Source: Cyathus striatus
Taxonomy: Eukaryota; Basidiomycota; Agaricomycetes; Agaricales; Nidulariaceae
Assembly: GCA_025738555.1 (NCBI GenBank)
Contig: JAOVFP010000011.1
Span: 62,001 to 126,000, forward strand
Direction of reading: 5' to 3'
Length of the DNA stretch: 64,000 bases
Shown: positions 11,553-22,479 of the stretch, in pieces
Layout of the letters: every line of letters begins with the position of its first letter
How positions within the stretch are numbered: the first letter of the stretch is position 1
The notes under the pieces: generated by a model
Database searches by the model: none
Seen by the model: the letters and a program-made list of their open reading frames with translations, nothing else
What the model was told of the DNA's origin: nothing
Program-made: the position numbers and the translations under genes

Positions 11553-12175
11553 TTAGTGAAGGCTACAACTTGAGCAGACAATATAAGTTCTCACTGGCCA
11601 TTTCATTTGTGACTTTATTTGCTGTTTTCTTCGAAATCTCCTTGTCCTTCTCACCTTTATCCTTCTTGCCCTTGTCCTTCTCACCCTTGTCCTTCCCACC
11701 CTTGTCCTTCTTGCTCTTGTCCTTCTTGCCCTTGTCCTTCCCACCCTTGTCCTTCTTGCTCTTGTCCTTCTCACCTTTGTCCTTCTTGCCCTTGTCCTTC
11801 TTGCCCTTTTCTTCCATGTTCTTCCTGTTCTCATTGTTTTTCTTTTGACCTTCTTGTCACCTCTCCTCCCCTTGTCTTTCTCTCTCTCTCTCGTCCTTGT
11901 CCGTTTCATCTTCATTGTTCTCTTCCTCAACATTCTCTTCCTCATTCTCCTCCTTGTCCTTCCCCTCCTTGTCCTCATCCTCATCATTCTCACCCTCTTC
12001 CTCTTTATCATCTCTGCTCTCCTCCTCCTCCTCATTATCCTCACCCTTCTTCTCCTCCTCTACATCCCCACCCCTCTCCTCCTCTTTCTCATCATCATTC
12101 TCCTCACTGTCACCCTCCTTATCACCATCCTCCTCATCACCATCCTCATCACCATCCTGATTGTAAAATGTCTAC
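11553..12175 (-). repeat. Charged low-complexity tract (K/D/G then D/E repeats)
   Basis: On the minus strand, 11640-11815 is a tandem array of about 15-bp units GACAAGGGCAAGAAG that reads KKDKGKKDKGEKDK. The part at 11855-12170 is GA-rich and in one frame reads as an almost pure Asp/Glu tract. It lies directly downstream of the stop codon of the gene at 12221-14623. An alternative 3' splice from about 12231 (GTAGTT) to the CAG near 12160 could attach the acidic frame to that protein; I regard this as possible but unproven. The plus-strand Ser/Pro/Cys frames are complements of the repeat. Confidence 0.7.
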
Positions 12176-12220
12176 ATTTCTACCTTATTCAACTTCCATC
12201 TTATTTGACCTCCTAATAGC

Positions 12221-14623
12221 TTATTTAACTACTTTCTTCACTGCTTTCTTTACTGCTTTCTTTGCATGGTTCTCTGCTATTTTAGCAGCATCCTGCGCTC
12301 TTTTTACAGCCATTGCTTCCTTTTTAGCTGCTTCCTTTACCTTTTTGTTCCACTCTTTTAGCTTTCTACCACCATCAAAGTAAAAATCCATATGTTCCTG
12401 AAGGTGATCATAGTCAGCTCCAGACCTAAGACATATAGCTTCCATTTGTTTTATAAGCTGCTCTGTAGAATTACTCCTGGTATTCAGATTAATCTGTGTG
12501 AAGTCAAAGTCATTGTATTTTCCCTTTTCAGCCTGGGAAAGCATGTGTTTCTGAAACAATGAAACTATTCCAACACTCTCCCAGGTGTTTCTGGTATGTG
12601 TGTAAAGTGTAAAGGTGGTGGTGTGATAGTCCCTGGCACTCTGCCAAAAAGATATAGATAGTGCATCTGTATAGATAATTAATTAATCTTGTTTTAGAAG
12701 AAAATAAAATAACAAAACAGTTTGAAAATCATACCCGATAGTCAGCTATATACATAGCACATGAATGTCCATTCTTTCCTTGGAGTATTGTACCACTCAA
12801 ATCTTTTTGCATCGTAAACCCAGCCATGAATGATACATCCTGAGGATCATTGTGTACCGGAGCTATGTAAGAGACACCAGCGAACTGAGTAGAACCAATG
12901 CCATTAAGTATTCCAGGTAATCTGGAAATGAATGATGCATTCCTCCAGGAAAGATATAGTTCAGGCCAAATTGCTTTAACTATAGTTATGAGATGGAGTG
13001 ATGTTTCTGAAAGATGTATAAGTTTATATTAAATCAGAATTAAAATATAAATACCCATTTTGGCAAGTCTCATTTTCTTTTCATCTAAACTTTTTACCCG
13101 TTTATATACAAACTGTCCAACAAGCCCATTACTATGATCCACATGTGGTCCTGATAAGCCAGTAAGCTTTCCCATGGAGGCTGGTATCCCTGGACTAGTA
13201 GATGATTTTCTAATCATACTTGTTCTATTAATAGGATTGTGTCTAGCTGATGACTTGCGAATATTATTGATGTGGGATTGAAGAAATTTTTGAATTTTCT
13301 CATCATAATCTTGATAAAAATTGTATGCAGTTACAGAAACCTATTTAATGTATGAAGAAATATATCAAATCAAATCATGTAAGTATGAAATCATAAAGAC
13401 TTACTATACAACCAGGATGAATATCTTCCACTTGTTTAGAATGGCAAGTACAGGTAGAAACCATATCTGAGAGAAGCCTGCTCCCTGCCACACACCCACT
13501 GGCCATGGCCAGATCTACCACAATATGAATTTGTGGATCTTTATTATTGGTTGGCTCAATAACATTTTCTACGTCCTTTCCAGAGCCAAATTCAAGGATA
13601 TGTTCACTATCAGGATCAATATCCTCCTTCTTGCTTTCTGACAGATAGTTCTCTATACAATAGTCAGCATGTATATATATGATAGAATAATTAATAACAC
13701 TTACCATTCAATACATATTTTCCTTGTACATTTTCACTATCAAAACGTTTACTGATAACATGAACATGTATATTGCGAATACATGTCAGTGCCCGCCTTC
13801 TAATGGTATCAGAGTCCTCTCTAATATGTATGATAGCTTCACCATCTACGTTGGGAAAGCAGTTCTGCATAAGAGATCTCTTTCTGATAATATAGTTGAA
13901 TGTTTGATAAATCTCTGACATCTAGATGTAATAAAGATTCAGATATCAATTTAACAATAAAATAAAATGAACTATACAGCTTCCATTTCTGCATCAATAT
14001 TGCTCCCCTTCATATTTTTATCCTGAAGATAATGAGTATGATTATCATGTTAGAAGATAAAGTTACTCACATTCTTGAATGTAAGTTCATAAGGAAAGAA
14101 TGCCGGTTTGACTATACTTAGATAGAATTCCTCCATATTGCAACAACTCAAAAGCAAGTAAGCACTGCAGCTATCTGTGCACTCTTCATTTAGATAAAAT
14201 AGAGCCACAACTGCTAATAGCATTGGGTGATGGTATTCCTTTGCCAGATTGAATAGACTCTTGTGTGTTTTGGTAGAGAAATCTTCTGATTCACTGGAGG
14301 AAAATATTTAGAATTATACATAGAACAATAGAAAATATTTACATCAAGTTATATAAATTTGATTTGATAAATTTATCAACATCCTTTCTTGTCTCTCCAA
14401 TAAACTCTCTCTTGCTTCCACTATGTGTTTTCTTCAGAATGTTATAGAACAAGTCATTCATGAGTACATTGATTCTGGCAGTAATAGGCTCAGAAGGAAT
14501 CTCAGGAACAGACAAGGTGGCAGGCATAGCTTTTGATAAAGGTAAGTGCAATAGATGTGATGTGTTTTGATGAAAGCTGGGAGCACTATTTATTCTTTCC
14601 CTCTTCATTCTAATTTCAATCAA
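12221..14623 (-). CDS. Intact eight-exon hypothetical protein, 663 aa, Lys-rich tail
   Basis: I walked a continuous open frame through eight exons with GT-AG introns: 14623-14343, 14293-14071, 14022-13978, 13921-13705, 13652-13405, 13340-13055, 13006-12735 and 12640-12221. All phases agree and the total is 664 codons including the stop. The five introns between exon 1 and exon 6, and the one before exon 7, are about 45-65 bp; the last is 94 bp. The N-terminus is basic. Exon 2 encodes a Leu/Cys-rich helical stretch (LLLSCCNMEEFYL), exon 5 is acidic (KKEDIDPDSEHILEFGSG), and the last 60 residues are Lys/Ala-rich (VKEAAKKEAMAVKRAQDAAK), likely helical. I recognise no domain and no membrane segment, and the function is unknown. 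It is the best preserved gene in the first 25 kb, which suggests it is recent or under selection. The start is the first ATG of the open exon; an upstream exon cannot be excluded. Confidence 0.75.
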
Positions 14624-14639
14624 CTACTTTGGGAAGAAT

Positions 14640-17340
14640 TTCTACTTTAGGAACAATCAAGGTTAGGGTTTAAACTCAGACTATTCAATATTTTATAAAT
14701 AGCAAATCAGGGGTACAAAGAAATTGTATCACAACAAAGACCAATATTCAAAAATAGACATAAAAGAAGTTCATAATAGGAACCAAAATTTCAATAAAGA
14801 AAAGGCCAAAATAAATGGTTACTATTCACCAGAACATGAAATATGACCAATGCTTTCATCTCCATTCTAGAAGGCACTCCAACATCTGGAACCATGAGCA
14901 GGTGAGGACACACAGGTGCCATTCCCTGAAACATGGTAAACAAATGAAGAGTGGAACTTCTGGAAGTAGAAGAAGTGAATGGTGTGAAAAAGAAGGGGGG
15001 AACAAAGGGGGATAACAGGAAATAAAATAAGCAAAAGAATGAAAATTCAAAATCTGATGCAAAAGGTGTGAAAAAGAAGGAAGAACACAATGGGCAGCAT
15101 CACAATGATTTAGTAATATTGGGCAGGAACATATTTTTCATTTTAATCGGTTGAATAGATATAGAATTGTAGCTAGAAATTTAAATCTCTCTATGCATTT
15201 TATAGCAGCAGAAAGTCCTTTACTGCTTAGCATAAAAATATTTTTATTATATGTCTAAGAAATTTAAAATATGGTGAGAAAATATGGCAGCTTATTGTAT
15301 AAAGTCATGTGCAGTTGAAGAGGTACCAATTATTGCTAGAAAAGTTAAAATAATAATTTATTAAATAATTTGTCCATTTGATGAGGTATTATCTGTCATA
15401 TTTAAACTAAATTCTATGGCAGAAATGAGATAAAATAAATCATGCTTGCCTGCCATGAATTCAGAAGATAGTGTCAGATCAGTTCAGCGAATCACTAAAA
15501 AGTTGGTGTCAACACATGTCAATGTTTCAGCACTTCAGTGTGTCAGTGTTTAAAATAAAATAAGATGGTAGATGGTCGGTATAAGGTTCACAGTCCACAT
15601 TCATGCTCATGGATTGCGGGAGGGTACATATGCTGGCCTTCTTTGTCCAGGGGTGGGACAATGACTCGCATATGAGAGAGTAAATAAGAGCGTACCAATT
15701 GTAAGTTGTTGAGTTCTCGTAGAGTAAGTCAATCAGCGATAAGTTCACACGTGTAAAAAGCTACCGCCGATTAGAATGACCATTGTATTCAGTAATCAAA
15801 AATACTAGTACTATACTAAAATACCCTTTTCAGTGGCAGCACGAGTGGTGAAGTAACCACGGCATGTAAGTGTCATGTCTTCCTTGTGAATGTGATAAGT
15901 CGGGAGAATGGAGAACAAAGGGAGGAGGGAGGAGGGAGGAGGGAGAAGAGTAAAATAAGTTAGGTTAATGAATGAAAGATGAGATAGTAAGTTATAAATA
16001 GGGAGTAGTAGCAATAATTGGATTCTAGATGGGGTGGAGCGAGCAAGAAATGAGGAGGACATACCAGTACTGTTCCATATGAGAAAATCTAGCTAGGGAC
16101 AACAAGAGGTCAAGACGAGGCAAGAAGATGAGGGGAGAAGGGGAGAGGTGAGGGGGAAAGGTAGAGGGATAGGAGGCCAGCCAGAGGAGAAGGCGCTTGC
16201 TCTCATCAACAAGGGTGAGAGAGAGAGAGAGAGAGGGTGACGGGAGATGATTCTCGCCCTCGTCACTTGCAAGAAGAGGGTGAGGGGCCAAAAGAAGGAG
16301 AGGGTGTGGGCAGAAGACACTTGCCCTCATCACTCATAAAACGAGGGCGAGACCAGAAGAGGGGAGGGGAGGGAAGGAGGTAGAGGTGGAAGGTCATGTG
16401 GCATCGACGCCAGAGATCAGCACTGTAATTGTGACATAGGTAACAAGGGCAGGGGGGAGGGAGAGGTTGAGGGAGACCTCAACGTCATCATTCACAAGAG
16501 GAGGGGAGGGAGGAAAGGAGGGGGGGAGACGACAGAGTTGGACTTTCAAGCGACATCTGCAATGTGAGCATTGGGAAAGGGGAGCAGGGGAGGGTGTGCC
16601 ATGCATCGTCAGCATGGACAGAGGTTGAGGAGGGATCTGAACGGAGCTGAGTAGAGAATAAAACGGGGGGGGAGGACGCACAATGAATAGGTAAGGCCTT
16701 TTCCCTAAAATGCACATATAAATGTCTTTGTTGCCCTACTATCCCCCTTTCTACCCTCGCAAACACGGCTCCTCCCTCAGACTAAAATATTCAAACCTCG
16801 TACCCACACTTCCAGGCCTCAAAAATGGAAACCTATGCAATGGTGGGTAAACCCATGAATGCTGATGCTTGAAAGGGAGACGTGGCTGTCCAAGGAACAC
16901 CATTACTTCCTGCTGAGGTACAGGGATCGAATGCAGGGTTGGGTGAAACGATAACGATAGGCATGTGGTATGAAGAACCATGGTCTTATTGTCGATGAGC
17001 CATAGCTGGAGACTGGATGAAGTTGTGAACGTACAAGTAGAATCTGAAACCAAGGTGCCTTCTCCAAACAGCAGCAGAAACGTGGTCTCTCCCTTCGCCC
17101 CGAATCCAGTTATTGTTATTTTTGTTAGGAAAAATAGATGAGTGGAAGGTGGTATGCATGGTTAGTGGTGGGCTTGAATGGTTAGAGGCAGGAATGCATG
17201 TGTTGGAGCCCGAAATAAGCTTTTGATGAGCTCAAAAGTTACTATTCATCTCCCTGTATTCTGAAATGAATGAAAACCTACCAGTACCAAGTTCTCAATC
17301 GTTGCTGAGGTGAGTACACATGGTAGAGCTATACTAATGA
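14640..17340. other. Spacer with purine-rich tracts, no supportable gene
   Basis: 14640-15800 is AT-rich with no convincing exon chain. 15900-16720 is GA-rich on the plus strand, with GGAGGAGGGAGGAGGGAG near 15920 and a (GA)n run near 16215. Its composition resembles the GC-rich repeat elements at 8.9-10.5 and 59-60 kb and it may be another decayed copy. 16730-17340 shows nothing I can name. Confidence 0.45.
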
Positions 17341-17366
17341 GTTACCTCAATAGTTATGGTAGGAAC

Positions 17367-18660
17367 ATGCCGAGAGTTGTTGAACCTACGTTCATTGCCT
17401 ATAATCTCCAGGCCACATTCTATGAGGTATGTTCATCTTATGTTCGTTATTCTTTCTTTCTCCAATAGTAGACCCACATTTGTAGGTAGGCGAATGGGTT
17501 ATGGTGTGCTGGGGAGGTCATTGGAGGTCTGCAGAATTGATATGGGTCGAACATATGGTGTGCTGGAGAGGATGTTGGAGGACAGCAGAATCGGTACACA
17601 TAGAACAACTGTCATGACCGTGCCCCTAGCCTAACTTGGCGGTGGAGTATGAGAAGGTAACTGCAGAGAAACAAGGGGTGAGTATGAGATGAAGACGGAG
17701 AACGAGAACTCAGGGGGTAGGACTTTGGCTTCAGCTTATGTGCTGCGCCCCTGGGATTCCTGGTCCTGGATTTCGGAGTAAGTGCAAGCCCTTCAGAGAA
17801 GACAAGAGACAAGAAGACAAGAGGTATAACTCAAGTCAGACTGAAGGGTGAGGACATAGTTCAATACGAAACTAAAGACTAAGTACAAATTGAGTACTAC
17901 TTAAATACTGGAGACTCGGAGTAAGTAAAGGCCGCTGGCCAAGGCCAGCGGAGAAGTATGGTCAGGGTAGGCATACGTAGAATGAAGACTAAAACTAATT
18001 AAACATAATAAAATGCATCAGAGAAGTGAGCGCGTATGGCGGTGTAAAGTAAAACTGATAGTGGTGCACTTAAGAATGATAAGTGACTCACTATGAGATG
18101 TATACTACAATACTGAGGGGATAGCTCAGTAGAACGGAAGAAAGGAAGCGAGAGTAATCTATGTACAGTAATCAATATGTAATATTAAGAGTGTAATCAA
18201 GTCCGGAGTAAACAAAGGGAAAGGCAGAGTAAGAGTATAGGGGTCCAGAGGTAGGCAATACGGGATATGACAACAATGTGGGAAGCCCAAGCGAAAGAAC
18301 GCAAAGAAAGGCAAGGGTCGCCAAACCAAAGTGAAAGAGGTAAGTTGCCAATATTTCACAAGCTATTGAACACTTACTTTTATTTGTAATAGACAGTTCA
18401 CTTCTATGTCCGTACAGGCAAGACGTCCAGGAGTTCTCGGGTTGTTAATTGGTACAATATTAGGTACCCTGTGTAAGCATTCCTTGAATTGCTTTACCCT
18501 ATACGTACTTATCTTCTCAGTGCACGAAAGAGGAATTTGAAGGTGTAAATAGTTGTCCTTTAGATTGTAGTTGAACGATGTGAAAGTCCCAATTGTAGTA
18601 GTAATACTTTGTCCTCTTCCTTCAGTATACATCAGTTGGTGTATGTCATTGACATTCCAG
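17367..18660 (+). pseudogene. Hypothetical gene P1, split by a solo LTR
   Basis: Exon 1 (17367-17426) encodes MPRVVEPTFIAYNLQATFYE and ends at a GTATG donor. A second exon after about 17465 contains a tandem duplication of about 66 bp (MGYGVLGRSLEV / RTYGVLERMLED). The solo LTR at 17610-18272 sits in this coding stretch; sequence resumes in a charged frame (about 18273-18338) with a GTAAGT donor. A later exon near 18392 reads TVHFYVRTGKTSRSSRVVNW. The exon 1 sequence, the donor before the intron and the next acceptor region resemble the fragment at 20075-20330, so the two are paralogs. Function is unrecognised. Confidence 0.5.
17610..18272 (+). mobile_element. Solo LTR, copy 2 (663 bp)
   Basis: Begins TGTCATGACCGTGCCCCTAG and ends GGGATATGACA. 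It is exactly as long as copy 1 at 162-824 and runs in the opposite direction. Flanks ACAAC (17605-17609) and ACAAT (18273-18277) match at 4 of 5 positions. Unlike copy 1 it retains more CpG sites, so it is either younger or less decayed. It interrupts the P1 gene fragment. Confidence 0.85.
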
Positions 18661-20070
18661 GCAAGATATCTTCATTCAATTTCCAACGCGCCACGTTGAG
18701 ATCTACAAGGGAGTTGTAGGAGTGAGAGAGGCGTCATATTCCTTGCTCGTTCTTCAGTCGCCATCGTCGTCGTCTTGCTCCAAATTTTTTTTTGTATTTT
18801 TTTTAACCTTGTCGTCCATCATTTCTCTCCCATTGACCATGTTATGATTGAATAAATCTTATGAGGTATGATTTGTGTCTTTTCCCTGCATTTGAGCTAA
18901 ATTGTGCATTCCAGATCAGAGACAATGTCATGGTGTTTTACCACCAACACATTTATAAAGGCCGTAGACAGGGCTGACATGGAGAAAGGGGAAGTTAGTA
19001 AGAATCGTCGTGTGTACCTTGAATAAAAGAAAAGTGGAAAGTAAGTGATTTATTTAATTGGTATACCAGATTTTAGAACGTACATCTCTATCTATCAGTT
19101 CTTGGAGTTTCATGTGAGGTTGGGAAAGCGTACTTGTTGCGCATTCAGTTAGACTCAGATTCGTTTTCCTGTGTAAGTATATCTTCCATTTATTTATTTT
19201 TTTACTCACCTTCTACTCACCTTCGGAAGCTATAAGAAATGACAGGCTTACTTATATGATATATAGCCTGTAGTATTGTACTTATATATTGTTATTACAT
19301 GTACAACAGTTGTTTTACTCGCTAGTAATATCGTCGACTCCTGGAAAAAGAGCAGAGTGAGCAACATCTTGAATGGTAATATCATTTTAATCTTGTAAGT
19401 TCAACCCAAGATGTACCGAGTTTGGATCTTGGATGGCCCAGTGTTTTACCACTAGTGTATAGGCTACTATTATGGCCTCTCTGATTCAGCGGGAAGCTGA
19501 ATGAATATGAATCAGTAATATGAATCATTACTACCATTTTATTCTCTCGCTCAATTTTTATTTCTTTGTCCAATGGCAAGACTCACTATAGTTAGGTTCT
19601 TGATATAGATAGCTAAATGCCACAAGAATCCCCAAATTAATATGAATCAATAATCTCAATATAAAGAATTAGGGCCGGCAAGTGGTGAAACTCACTACTG
19701 ATTGATTCTACACGGGACAGGAGAGTGGTAGTAAAAAGGGATGGTCAACAATGTACATAGTGATTGAGGATCTGTTAACAATTGGTATGACCAAGTGTAA
19801 TGGAGAGTACATCTGAACACTCCTGCCATGCCAAATGGAATATTATTGACTGAGCTTAAGACGCAGAGGGGAGCTGTTGACAGTCTGGAAATGATCAGAT
19901 CTACAGGTCCATATGTAGTTGTAGAATGAGGTTAATGTATTAAGCTTTTGAACTCTTCCAAAGCCACCACATAGCCCAACTTCCTGTACCGACCTAATCA
20001 AGCATATATAAGTTCTCATGTTATTTCAGATAGATTTGTTGTAATAATATACACAGCAGTGAGTGCAGAC
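18660..20070. other. Spacer with a shared GGCCGGCAAGTGG motif
   Basis: No gene is supportable. The 13-mer GGCCGGCAAGTGG at 19673-19685, followed by a CTCACTAC, recurs at 55460-55472 in the same orientation with the same kind of downstream CCACTAC. Separately, 19490-19560 (GAATATGAATCAGTAATATG and an ACCATTTTATTCTCTCGC stretch) is the inverted counterpart of 57565-57630. Both suggest scattered pieces of an unnamed transposon. Confidence 0.45.
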
Positions 20071-20074
20071 CAAG

Positions 20075-20330
20075 ATGCCGATAATAGAACCAACATTCAT
20101 CAGTTATAGCAAGCAGGCTAAGTTTTATAAGGTACACACCGTTCTCTTCAGTTTCATGATTTCTTCTGGACAGCAAAACCATGTTAGGTCTGCGACCAAG
20201 TTATAGTGCGGTAGGGTGGTCCAGGCGGGTGTTAGAGAGCTGCTGAACTGTTGAGTATTCATCATTGCAGAGAGGGAAATGATGCGATAAGAGCAGAAGA
20301 AGAAGAGATTGAGGACTTAGAGGTAAGTTT
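20075..20330 (+). pseudogene. Hypothetical gene P2 fragment, paralog of P1
   Basis: Exon 1 (20075-20131) encodes MPIIEPTFISYSKQAKFYK and is followed by a GTACAC donor, in parallel with P1 exon 1. After the acceptor near 20163 the sequence is similar to P1 exon 2 but has an early stop. A small acidic exon (about 20264-20320, AEEEEIEDLE) ends at a GTAAGT donor, like the charged exon of P1. The rest is lost into the repeats from 20430. Confidence 0.45.
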
Positions 20331-20429
20331 TGTGTCATTTTGGAATAATTAACACTTACTTGTACCCATATTAGACCAAAATTACAATGTTGTAATAATT
20401 ATGAATATCCATAAGTGTCAGCCATTCTG

Positions 20430-20765
20430 ATACTTTTTTGCCCTGAAAAAAAGATTGCCACAATACTTTTTCCAGGGCAAAATGATTGTGCTTTTTTGTA
20501 TGGGGAATATTGAATAACAATCATATGCAATCATTTGCATATAATGACTGATTAGTGGGCTATATTGATACAACAGTCTCTGGACAATCAAAGACAATCA
20601 TTAGCAATCATTTGTATATAATGACTGATTAATGGGCTATATTAATACAGTAGTTTTTAGACATTCAAATGCAATCATTTGAGAATGTAGGGAGACAATC
20701 ATTGGCAATCATTTGTATATATTAACTGATTAATGGGCTATATTAATACAATAGTTTCTGGACAT
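20430..20765 (+). repeat. Three degenerate units with ATTAATGGGCTATATTAATA
   Basis: Three units of 75-100 bp, each containing GCAATCATTTGTATATAATG followed by ACTGATTAATGGGCTATATT and then GACAATCA or GACATTCAA. Just before them, 20439-20480 holds an inverted repeat TTTTGCCCTG / CAGGGCAAAA around 24 bp that could form a hairpin. The array ends where the composite satellite begins. Confidence 0.75.
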
Positions 20766-21430
20766 TCAACATGCTTTGCATTTGTCATGTACTTCATGTG
20801 TATCACATTTGTCACACATATTCCCGCGCCTCATATTTTTCCCACGCATCACATTTGTCACGTTATTCATGCGTGTCATGTTCATCACACATATTCCTGC
20901 GCTTCGCATTTGTCACATACTTCCCATGTGTCACATTTGTCACATATATTCCCGCGCTTCGTGTTTGTCACATACGTCCCGCGTGTCACATCTGTCACAT
21001 ATATTCCCACGCTTCACATCTGTCATATATTTCCTGCACGTCACGTTCGTCACAGATATTCCCACGCATCACATTTGTCACATTCTTCCCGCGTGTCACG
21101 TCTGTCACGCATATTCCCACACATCAATTCATCATACATTTCCCACACATCATATATGTGACAATTTTTATGCATGTCATGTCTGTCACAATTCTCCCAC
21201 ACTATGCATATATCACACTTGTCACGCTTTAGTGCATTTGTCCACAATGCATTTGTCATACTTTGTATGCACATCATGCATCACACTCGTCACACTCGTC
21301 ACATCTGATTTGCACATGCATCATATTCATCATGTCCTTGAGACTTTCATCATGCTTTCACACACATCATAAGTGTTACTGATGTCACATCTTTGAGATG
21401 CATAATACATTTCAAGCACATCATGCTTGC
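20765..21430 (-). repeat. Composite GTGAC satellite, copy 1
   Basis: Units of the form CACATTTGTCACATATATTC CCGCG with the pentamer GTGAC (as GTCAC on this strand) every 19-30 bp. The order of parts, read on the minus strand, is the same as in the copies at 22480-23815 and 62000-62740: a GTGACAAA...GCTAAAGC part (one unit here), a GATATATGCATAGTGTGGG linker, then GACGTGAC/GGGAATATG units. Most CpGs have become TpG or CpA here. The long His/Cys/Ser/Arg frames are satellite artefacts. Confidence 0.8.
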
Positions 21431-22440
21431 ATGTGTATCATGATTGTGACATGTTGATGGGGTTCCAACAGGTTTATAATGAAATATGTTCTGTACCTTT
21501 CATATCCAAGGAATTAGAGCACTTAGTGATGCCACATTAAACCCATATTTCATTACTTAGCAATGTAATTCAGCCTCTTCCATTGACAAGTCAGTCATTG
21601 ATTCAGACCCTGTATGACAATACTGCATATGACTTTAGAAAAATGGTAGTAAGTTGTTCTTAGGCAAGAAAGAAGAAAAGAAGGTGATAATGTGGTTGAC
21701 ACCAAACTAAAGAATAGAAAAGCAAGTAATGACCACTGAGCAAGAAAGTGAAGAGAAGTACAGGATGGGGTTTCATATGTATGAATGGATACTAATACTA
21801 AAAGAACTATATAACATAAATCAGAGATGTGTAACACAAGACAGTGTAGAAATGTCATGTAATCATATAGAGTAAGCATATATGTGACTTAATAATGTGT
21901 GTTGAAGATATAAGAATAACCAATGGTTAATGCAAGAATCATAATCATTTAATGACTAAGACATGTAAGTTTAATGTGATCTGGAATCACATATACTCAC
22001 CATTCTTTCAGATTTGTTATTTATATGTCATTCTTTCAGTATATGTCCTTTTCTGTTCAGTTGTTAAATATTTCCAAATATTCATTTCTATCATAATGAT
22101 CTCATCATCTCTCATATCCAGACTAACCATTATAGTTTTTACTTTGTTATTTAATTACACCTCTAGTCCTGATTATTAAACATTATATCATTCCATTTCC
22201 AAATTCTCATGCTCTGTCAGTGGGAGTAAGACTTCAACTACATATACACATTACATTTTTCATTCTAGTTTATTATTACTACCACACTTCTGTAACTTTC
22301 TAATTGTTATTTTCCATGTTACAATCTCCAATTCTACAAGTACATATTGTTTCCTCTGCATGTATAATTCACTCTATACTGTTAAATACTTACTCCACTC
22401 TCATGACAACTTGATTAGCAGTAGAGACAGAAAATCTGAT
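21430..22440. other. AT-rich spacer, nothing recognised
   Basis: About 1 kb of AT-rich DNA between two satellite copies. Frames are short and lack introns or recognisable motifs. Confidence 0.5.
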
Positions 22441-22479
22441 GTGATTGGAAAGCATGATATTTGTGAAAAGTTGCAATGC

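Noticed and set aside
11619..12383. 254-codon Ser/Pro/Cys frame on the plus strand
   Set aside because: It is the complement of the KKDKG/D-E low-complexity tract and of the last exon of the verified minus-strand gene.
20733..21372. Long His/Cys/Ser-rich frames (142-198 codons) overlapping in three phases
   Set aside because: All arise from GTGAC satellite units whose lengths keep frames open; the same peptides appear in the other satellite copies.
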